Source: Dendrobium chrysotoxum (Eukaryota > Streptophyta > Magnoliopsida > Asparagales > Orchidaceae). Taken from it: a stretch of DNA of 64,000 nt. A model generated the notes under the pieces. It did no database searches, was not told the origin of the DNA, and worked only from the letters and a program-made list of their open reading frames with translations. This document shows positions 56,209-64,000 of this stretch, piece by piece. Within the stretch, counting starts at the first letter, position 1, and each line of letters starts with the position of its first letter. The stretch covers positions 35,799,201 through 35,863,200 of the forward strand of contig CM034307.1 of assembly GCA_019925795.1 (NCBI GenBank), written 5' to 3'. The translations under genes were made by a program, and so were the position numbers.

Positions 56209-59028
56209 CTATATGCGTGCGGATCGGCGAGTTCTCACGCCAATAGTGGAAGCAGGGAATGACTGGGATGATTCTGCATCTGAAGGGTCTAAGGTTTCAT
56301 TTTTGCAGCTCCTCAACCTCTTCCTCAGAACAGGACCAGGAGGGATTTGGCTTTGAGCTTCATCAGCTGAAACCAATTCTGCTTTCAAGTTTCTTGTCCT
56401 CTTTCTTGTTGGAACAGGAATGTTTAAGGCCTCATTAATCTGTGGTGGTACTGGTGCCTCTATCACCTTTTCTTCCACTTCATCAATGCCATCAGAAGGG
56501 TGCCATTCAGTGCCACAGCCAGGACAAACTCTTGCAACCTGCTACGCACTTGCATGTCAGCAATGATGCAAACGCATCACTTCGCTATTCAAAAGAAACT
56601 ATGAAAAAGCGAAAATTTCGGGTTTACATATCCTGGGATCTCAAGCTCGTTGATTTAAGAGATGAGTGCAATATAAATTCTCCATTTGAGATCCTTTTAG
56701 ATAAAAAATAGATCAGGATATTTAGACCCTTTTTTTTTTTCAAAAGAACTGAAGGGAGAAGAGTAGACACCACCTTACGCTTGAAAATTTTAATTCGGCA
56801 GTAGCTGTGCATGCGGATAGGGCATCCTTCCTTGGGACATTGTTCAGCCTGTTGTCTCATCAAGTGAGGTGAAAAAAAAGTCAGAAATAAATAACAGGTG
56901 CTGGAATGAGATACGGATTCCAGTAGGAAGATCACTGATGTCGATACTAGAGATTAATCTTTTCAAAAGACCATTATTCATATTATTACGAAAATAAATA
57001 GATTTTAATGGATAAAACCCCCTAGATATATTAATGTACAATATATCTCTATAATCTTTACAATTATCAGTACAACACCCAGACTATACATTATGATCAA
57101 CGTCATTCATTCAGATAAATTAACTGGGCATACTAAGCTTATGTACCAAAAGACCACACCACAAGCAATTGTGGAACCAGAGGGTGGCTGAGAAGCGTTC
57201 ACCAATCACCATCCTTAGATTTTGAATAAATCCTTTAATATTTTATATTCTGTTAAAAATTTTGCCAACCACTTAAATATATAATTATAATTTAATATCA
57301 ATGATATTTTAAACCTAGTTATTAATCATATTTTTGTTGATATTAGTCTATTTATCATATTCATTAATAGTTATATATAATTTATATTTTTAAATTATTA
57401 AATAAAAAAAATCTTGAAATCATTCCGCATCCAAATTTATGAAATTCTCCTCCCCATTCCACCCTCAAATTCTCAAAACTCTCATGTTCTTCCTTTCCAT
57501 GCCCAATTTTCCAAAACCCTTGTCTTCTGTCTATTCCACCCCAAAATTCCCAGAATCCTCTTTTTCTCCCCTTCCCCCCTCAATTCCTGAAAACCTCACT
57601 TCTTCATCTTCCACCCTCGAATTCCCAAAACCCATTTTTTCTACCATTCTGCCCCAAAATTCTTGAAATCCTTAATTTCTCCCTTTTTTTCCTAAATAAT
57701 CGAAACGCTCATCCTCCTCCCTTATGCACCCAAACTCATGAAACCCTCATCTTCTCCTCTTTCACACCGACTACTAGCTGCCTCTACGGGACATCAGTCT
57801 AATTAGTCCTATTAAACTTCCCCTAAAAGCACATCAGCGGAACAGCCCGTAACAGCCCGCCTTTCGGTAGCGGACTGAATACTAAGAGGAGCTCATATTT
57901 CAACAAATGAATAGGAATGGGATGGCAACGGCAACAGTATGGGGAAAAAAGGAACAATTGACTAGCCCCAAGGCAGATTCACCAATAATGCAGTTTGTTT
58001 TTCTTGCTCAGAAAACTTAAAAGGCAGGTTAAATATTTATCAGTCCTAAAACTGAAAAGCTTCTCTTTCCATGGTTTTCAAGGTCCATGTTGAAATTTTG
58101 ATCATTTTTAATCACACGAAACAGAATTGAACATTTTAAACAAGCGCATAGTAGAGGTACTTTGTGAATTAAATTACAGATATTGTGCATATTGCATAAG
58201 AGCTAGGATCTTTAGACATGGTCTAGGCATTGCTTGTGTTTGACAAATCTCAAATCGTCCATTACAAAAATGAAAACTCAAAATAATTATCATTAGATTA
58301 AACCAAATAAGTTGCCAAAAGCCAAAATATCAGAAAAGGAAAGGTGCAAAAAAGGAATATAACAAGATTCTTCTGTATAAAACATGAAAAAACATGGAAA
58401 CCACATTCAATGATCTTGCAAAAATATGACAACTCACGTCACAACCTTTTCAACAAAACATAATGTATCATCTCTTCCACAATGAATCCTAAAGCGTTTA
58501 GCTTAAAGTTATGAAACATCAAATATAGCACCAGTGCAGTGATAGAAAAAAGCAACAAATATAATCATAAAAAACCAAAAAAAAAGCATTTTATGAGTAA
58601 AACTACAATGTCCTTTATGATGCATAAGTAAGAAAAACTTTTTAGATGCATAACAAAAGATCATAAACTTGCTATGGACTTTCGTAAAAGGTCAGTTACA
58701 AAAGATCATAAACTTGCTATGGACTTTCGTAAAAGGTCAGTTCAACTTAAAAAGTCACAACTTGTATAAAATTAGAAATTACATGAGTTCAGACCTTTAT
58801 AGCAGCTTCATTGCAGACATGACATGGCACAACCTCATAATTGAGAAACCAGCTACGCAAATCAAGAAAGGAACGGACTCCAAGACCAATTTTACCATCT
58901 GAAGTAGAGGACAGCCACTGGTCCCGTATGAGTTCACTGAGAGTTTTTTCCTTTTGAGAAATCGTGAAACTCTTAAATGCTGCAGGAATGCGGGATTGGC
59001 TGTCCTGTGGAGCCTGTCCATCCTGGGC
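56209..59028 (-). CDS. NSE1: NSE1, RING-like subunit of the SMC5/6 complex (C-terminal exons)
   Basis: Three exons on the minus strand join in phase 0 with GT-AG borders. Exon A is 58,795-59,028 (78 codons, AQDGQAPQDSQSRIP...), exon B is 56,774-56,848 (25 codons) and exon C is 56,209-56,538 (109 codons plus stop). Exon A ends CHVCNEAAIK, exon B has EQCPKEGCPIRMHSYC and exon C starts VARVCPGCGTEWHP. Together these give the Cys/His zinc-binding order of the Nse1 variant RING. SFTISQKEKTLSELIRDQWL and GLGVRSFLDLRSWF are the winged-helix part. NSE1 works with NSE3 and NSE4 in the SMC5/6 complex, in DNA repair and chromosome maintenance. The tail has basic clusters (RKRTRN, RKRLRS, RTRRSAR) that could direct nuclear import. 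About 100 N-terminal residues are missing: their exons were not found to 64,000. No stop or shift is seen in the exons present. Confidence 0.9.
57440..57760. repeat. Degenerate minisatellite in an NSE1 intron
   Basis: Five to seven units of about 50 bp, each with CCCTCAAATTC.CAAAACCCTC followed by a TCTTCTTCC-like pyrimidine run, lie in the 1.9-kb intron between exons A and B. The Pro/Ser/Phe-rich frame at 57,439-57,666 is a product of this repeat. Confidence 0.7.
58657..58745. repeat. 45-bp tandem duplication near the end of NSE1 exon A
   Basis: AAAGATCATAAACTTGCTAT and the following GGACTTTCGTAAAAGGTCAG occur twice with a period of 45 bp and almost no difference. They lie 50-140 bp inside the intron that follows exon A. 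The near-identity indicates a recent event. Confidence 0.9.
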
Positions 59029-61240
59029 CTGAAACAAAATTATCAGAGTTTGTCGGTACAAAAAAATAGCATTCACATAATTGACAAAAAATAGACTTTC
59101 CTGCTCATTGAATGCACAATAAACGCAACACAAGATGTATAATTTACAAAACTAGTATTTTACACCGGCACTTCCTTTGACTTATTTGTTAAGGATATTA
59201 AGTGTATGAAGAGGAATGTAACATCTGATAAAACCCAACTAGAAACCTATGAATAGTTTGTAGAAAGCACACAAAACAAGAAACTTAAATGTCAACTGCA
59301 TAGACACAAACACATAGGGTCTGCCGAAGTTTTGATTATCAAAACATAAAAATCATGTGCTAATTATATCTAGATTTCCCAACGAGCTATAAAGCATCCT
59401 CTCTGATCCTAATCACCCAACTAAAATTGCCTGGTGATAATTTCTTGATTTGTTCAACCAGCTCACCCGTTCCTCCCAGATAGTCTTCATCACAAATTTA
59501 AGACAGCACTTCAACAAATATATGACAAATATAATTCTGGAGACCTAGGAAGGCATTAATATCACAATATAGCATCAATCATTAGCGAAAAACGAAGCAA
59601 GCTCCTATACTTCTAGCACCTTTTATTAAGCCTCCAGAAAGAATTAAGGGGTTGTTTGCAAACATTTGGAATTAATTTATTTTTGAAAAGTACATAAAAC
59701 GAGAGTAATGCTACACATCACAAAGAATTCTACACAAAAGACCAAATTGCAGTTCACTTTGTTAGGAGACCCAATAAAAGTGGCAATGAGTACAATACAC
59801 TTTTGCTTGGAAAGTGTGAGATTGAGCCACCTAATCAAAACTAGTCCCTAATTTGCTTTTTTTTTTGTGGATTTATTTAAGTAGTGAAGCTTTTCTCATA
59901 AGAAAATGCAGTATGCTCTATTTAGATTGAACTGTTTGATTGGATATAAAGCAAATATGGTGGAACTAATTTTCTTTCTTGATTTGAGATAAAGTTTGAA
60001 GTCTGCTCTAATGAAAATAAAAATCGTGAGATTGACTCCTATGCAGAGAGCAGTCTGCTCCAATGAAAATGAAAATGGAAAAATTGCCACCTATGCAGAG
60101 AGCAACAGACCTAGCCAATGATCATAAAATATTTGAATCAATCTTAGAGATGCTTCTACAAAATATCCAAAACTACCCCTATTTCCACTTTCATAGCGCC
60201 ACTAGAGTAAATGCAACAAATCAAAAAATTCTAAATTACTCATGAATGGAAAGAGCATTCAATTAGAACAATAGAAGCATGATGCTAGTTTAACAAATCA
60301 TGCTAAGATTTTCTCAAAAATACAACATAAAGGTTTAGGAAAGATTAAGGTAGAATGCTTCAGAGAGAGTGCAATAGGAAAAATAAGCTCCTTATGTCCC
60401 ACAAAAAACTCCTCGCATGTGATAGAATTCTCAACGAAAATTGGTAGTGCATCTTTCTTCAGGAGATAAAAATACTTTGTGATCCATGCCATTGCAGACA
60501 CGCAATGAATTGGGCAATGGAGGTATTGGGAAATATGAAGATTGAGGTATTGGAATTAAGGCAAATAAGAATACTCAAAACTTGAAAAACATTAAAAAAA
60601 ACTTGCTAGATTGATTATTCAACTCAAAGTCAATTCTAACTACTATGGTCAATTTTTGAGATGCGGTGCTTGCTCAAAGCCATTTAAAACATTTTTTTAA
60701 GTTTGTACTTGCAAGCTTGATATCAATTCGAATTACTTCACAAATTGTTAAATATTTGTTTATAATTGATACACACTATAAACGAACTATTAGTTGGTTC
60801 ACTGATAAAAGCTTTGTAAAGGGTTCAATCCCTCCTTCCAACAACTTATTTATTTTTAATGTCGAGTCTAAGTCTAACTCATCATTTATTTCAAACCTGC
60901 CTGCAATATATTTCAAGCCTGCTTGGAATTGAGCAATATCGAGACATATCAGCAAGAATAGAAAATAAATCAATTTTGAGTCTAGTTCAAAACCACCAAA
61001 ACTCGACAATATGAATTCGAGTAGAATTGAACTTGCTTTACTTCATACAAAACATTTAAGATACATGTACTCCATTTTTCTGAACCCATTTTCATTTCAT
61101 ATCAAACAGCCCATATAATAATATGGGAGAAAGCATAATCTAGCAGCTTCATATTAAATCTAGAGGGAAGATTTAATTCAACTGCAAAGATTGCATTTAG
61201 ATCTTAGAACGTTTTCATTTCCTGAAATAGAAGATGACAT
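59029..61240. other. Upstream NSE1 intron or flank; no exon confirmed
   Basis: A clear splice acceptor (TTTCAG) precedes exon A at 59,029-59,034. Beyond it the DNA is AT-rich. A minus-strand segment at 59,390-59,500 reads CDEDYLGGTGELVEQIKKLS then PGNFSWVIRIREDAL and stop, which looks protein-like but does not fit the NSE1 N-terminus I know. The frame at 60,298-60,501 is likewise unassigned. 59,700-59,735 (AGTAATGCTACACATC) resembles ends of plant MITEs. Confidence 0.4.
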
Positions 61241-61893
61241 TGTGGGCTCCGAAAACTCGGCTCCGACCTTCCCCGTTCCTTTTTGGGGGAAGTTTTAACA
61301 GATTAAGTTCCGGGATAAATTTTGGAAGGCAGATAGGTTTGTAGATAAGACACTACCCAGAGATTTCGCCCTCATTTTGCGAGGACTTTATGATCTGAGT
61401 TCTGGTTTCCTATAGGCACAAATCCCTATAGTTAATTACCCCTCCCGATCACGAGAGAGAACTTTCAATTAAGGCTAGTCGTCAATCAGATACGTAGAGA
61501 TACGTGTTATATGGCATATAGTAGCAGCATGGACATAGGAGTTTGGGAATTAATATTTAAAATTAGAAATTTCACCATCATGCACTTAAAGCGGATGGTG
61601 GGGGAATGATGATGGCCCGATCAAGATCCCATGGTTCCGTCGTCCTGAGCCATCATGGTCCCTGGTCTACTTAGTCAGAGGAGGTAGTCGACCCAACCTG
61701 ACAGAAGGATCCTTCTCGGCAGCCATGGGTTGCTTCGTCTAAGGGTACCTTGTAGACCTTGGGGGAGTATTTTTCTAAGGGGATAAATTTGAATCCACCT
61801 TAACTAACAGAGAGCTTTGTGCCCTATCGATTATATCCTATTGATTCATATCTCAAGAATTTGATGCCATTAATCAAGAATTTGATGCCATTA
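61241..61893 (-). repeat. Repeat D, copy D3, distal part (reversed)
   Basis: Begins TGTGGGCTCCGAAAA, the inverse of the D1 end, and is closely similar to D1 6,360-6,997 and D2 29,562-30,228 (for example TTCGCCCTCATTTTGCGAGG and CCTATAGTTAATTACCCCTC). It stops after a local repeat of AATTTGATGCCATTA, where the gypsy LTR begins. Confidence 0.75.
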
Positions 61894-62683
61894 TTACCTT
61901 AATTTATTTTTGAATTATTTAATATGAAAAAAATAGAAAAATACAAATTCTTGAAAAATCCTAAAATTTCATTTTAGAAACACTCCGAGGATCCATAGGA
62001 AACATTTTTTGTGAACACTCTTTAAAGAATTTCAATTTTTGGGAGAAATCCTAATTTTCCAATGTCAATAAAATTTGGAAAAAACATCGTTTTCATTCGT
62101 AAAATCATTTTCTAAATCTTCCCTATTAATCTCTTAAAGAAATTCAATGTTTTCTCTAAACCCTAGAAAATTCTTCTTCCAAAAATCTATGGGAAAAGAG
62201 AGAAATGCTTTAAATTGAACATACCTTAGTCTTCCCCTTAGTCTCCTCTACGATTTCCTCCAATCCCCTCGCCGGAAACCGCCGCCAAGGATGCCGCCGA
62301 GTCACCCGTCCGCGTCTCTCCCTCCGTCTCTCGCTGCTTCGTTCGGCCGGACGGAAATAATGGGGACCGAATTTCATTCGGTCCCCTTAAGAGGGATGAG
62401 GGTTAGTTTTAATTGCATAATGTCTTAATTGCCCTCACTTATAACATCTCCATTTTAGTACTTACTAAGGGTAGTTTATGCATTATGAAACTTCTAAAAT
62501 TTTTATCTCCCAAAATAAGCGAAATTAAATATATGTTCTATATACCAATTTGATCGGAATTTTGCGTAGAATTTTATAAAATTATTTTCGTCAAATTCTG
62601 ATGACTTTGAAAATTCACTTAAATCTCATCGCAGCGCATCGAAATGCGTGCAACACTTAAGATTGGCGATTTTGGGCTTTACA
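61894..62683 (-). repeat. 3' LTR of a minus-strand Ty3/gypsy fragment
   Basis: On the minus strand the LTR begins TGTAAAGCCCAAAATCGCC right after a polypurine tract CATTAGGAGGGGAGAAT (62,684-62,700) and the pol stop. Its far end is set only by where D3 resumes, so it is approximate. Confidence 0.7.
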
Positions 62684-62751
62684 ATTCTCCCCTCCTAATG
62701 AAAATTTCATCCTCAAAATTTAAAAACAGTAAAATAAATTAAAACCATACC

Positions 62752-63620
62752 TTAGTCAAACAGGTGAGGATAACTCTTCCTCATTTCTGACTCCTCCCAA
62801 GTTGCATCCTTTTCTGATCCATGCTTCCATAAAACTTTAATATAAGGGATCTGCCGGGCTTCGTAGTTGCTTGACACTATAATCTATGATCATTTCAGAC
62901 TCTTCTACAAAAGTCAAGTCTGGTTGGATATCCACTGATTCTGTATTGACTTTTTGAGTTTCATCTGAAATATACTTCCTCAAAAAAGAGATGTGGAATA
63001 CATTATGTACTCCACTCATGTGACTTGGTAGAATCAACTTGTAGGATACCTTTCCAATTCTTTCTGCAATTTCAAAAAGACCTATATACCTTGTGCTCAA
63101 TTTTCCTACCTTGTCAAATCTTTTCACACCCTTCATTGGACTAACCTTGAGGAATACAAATTCTCCAACTTCAAATTCAACTAGTCTATGCTTGACATCA
63201 TAGTATTTCTTCTATCTATCCTGAACTGCCTTCAATCTATTACGAATCAGTCTTATTTTCTTTGTAGCATCATCTACTAGATCAGCTCCAATTGTCTTCC
63301 TTTCTCCTGTTTCAGCCCAGCATAAAGGAGTTCTATATTTTCTCCCATACAAAGCTTCATAGAGAGCCATGCCTATACTTGATTGAAAACTGTTGTTATA
63401 GGCAAACTCAATTAGTGTTATATATGTCTCCCACTTACCACCAAAATCAAGCACACACAACCTGAGCAAATCTTCTAGAGTCTAAATTGTTCTTTCTGAT
63501 TGCCCATCTGTTTAAGGGTGGAAAGCTGTACTGAATGTAAGCCTAATAACCATTGCCTCCAGAATCTTCCTCCACAGCCTGGAGGTGAATCTTCCATTCC
63601 GATCTGATACTATAGACTTT
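62752..63620 (-). pseudogene. pol: Integrase C-terminal part of a Tekay-like Ty3/gypsy element
   Basis: Read on the minus strand: IVSDRNGRFTSRLWRKILEA (start of fragment), FHP-stop-TDGQSERTI, TLEDLLRLCVLDFGGKWETY, EFAYNNSFQSSIGMALYEAL, YGRKYRTPLCW, FLKVSPMKGVKRFDKVGKLS, RYIGLFEIAERIGKVSYKLI and SGVHNVFHISFLRKYI. After a frame change near 62,860 it reads IKVLWKHGSEKDATWEESEM to the stop at 62,752. This is the integrase core end and chromodomain-like tail of the Tekay/Del lineage. Three in-frame stops and the shift make it inactive. The element is truncated at 63,620, so reverse transcriptase is absent. Confidence 0.88.
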
Positions 63621-64000
63621 GGTTCATTGTTATTCAAAAGTCTGTTCTTTGTTTGTGTTTAGACTCAAATCTTTTGTGGTCCAACCTGTATGTCAAGTTC
63701 ACTATCATTTGGTTCAAGTTCAAATTTATTTAGATTTGAGTTCATTTAAGTCCAAAACAAATCTCCTTTTTGTTCATCCGAGTCCAAGTCCCCTGCTCTT
63801 AGTTCAAATCAGGTCCTCAATTTGCTCTGAATTTTGGCAACCTCCCGGCATCTCCCCCTTTAGGGGAAAACTACAGGAGTCTGGGCATTCCCACCATGCG
63901 CAATAAAGGCGTGTATGGTAGGAATCCGTAGATATCGCGGTCGTAGTCTTCATTCCCACCACGCGCAATAAAAGCGTGTATGGGGTCTTTGAATGTAGCT
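63621..64000 (-). repeat. Repeat D, copy D3, proximal part (continues past the window)
   Basis: Inverse of D1 3,650-4,640: first a CAAGTTCAAATTT-rich part, then CCCCCTTTAGGGG (compare 4,077), then two hairpin modules CCCACCAYGCGCAATAAARG + CGTGTATGG at 63,889 and 63,954. The plus-strand frame at 63,619-63,906 is not considered a gene. Confidence 0.75.

Overview
This window is angiosperm nuclear DNA, and almost all of it is transposable-element sequence. The evidence is a set of tRNA-iMet-primed LTR retrotransposons (Ty1/copia, chromovirus and Tekay-like Ty3/gypsy, and several non-autonomous types), a plant LINE, several MITE-like inverted-repeat elements, a degenerate fragment of plastid ndhF, and one intron-containing plant gene. 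I cannot name the species. Nothing prokaryotic is present, and there is no CRISPR array, operon or tRNA gene.

Layout. 1-2,510: AT-rich repeat remnants, a 196-bp tandem duplication with a 21-nt poly-C tract, and an inverted-repeat MITE. 2,511-6,997: first copy (D1) of a large non-coding repeat that recurs reversed at 29,562-38,740 (D2) and 61,241-64,000 (D3). 8,581-9,557: hAT-like non-autonomous element. 10,030-10,263: foldback MITE. 10,443-13,066: complete young non-autonomous LTR element (B) with perfect AAAGT target duplication and a 102-aa ORF. 15,821-15,886: possible first exon of a host gene (minus strand). 18,505-28,874: complete but decayed Sirevirus-like copia element (TSD GTAAC) with gag, pol and an extra third ORF, whose LTRs and 3' region are filled with a 13-bp near-palindrome. 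28,948-29,127: MITE. 30,229-34,155: minus-strand LTR element (C) inserted in D2. It holds a degenerate gag, a copia LTR fragment and, directly at its primer-binding site, a Cassandra-type internal region and LTR with 5S rRNA-like sequence. 40,322-55,589: a chromovirus (H, TSD TTTAA) serving as host for three further insertions: a ~2.45-kb solo LTR (G, TSD ATCAC) carrying the ndhF fragment, a minimal LTR element (F, TSD GCCTC) with only 188 bp between its LTRs, and in the 3' LTR an ORF1-only LINE (13-bp TSD). 56,209-59,028 (minus): C-terminal exons of NSE1, the RING-like subunit of the SMC5/6 complex, the only host gene I can identify. 61,241-64,000: D3 interrupted by a Tekay-like gypsy fragment on the minus strand.

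The element biology is largely parasitic. B, C, F, G, the LINE and the MITEs lack reverse transcriptase and must have been moved by enzymes from autonomous relatives. The copia, H and gypsy copies that once encoded such enzymes all carry stops or frameshifts. NSE1 looks intact over the exons present, but its N-terminal exons (about 100 residues expected) were not found and may lie beyond 64,000.

All calls come from reading the sequence by eye with recall of family motifs; no database or alignment software was used. Boundaries supported by target-site duplications are base-precise; others are approximate.
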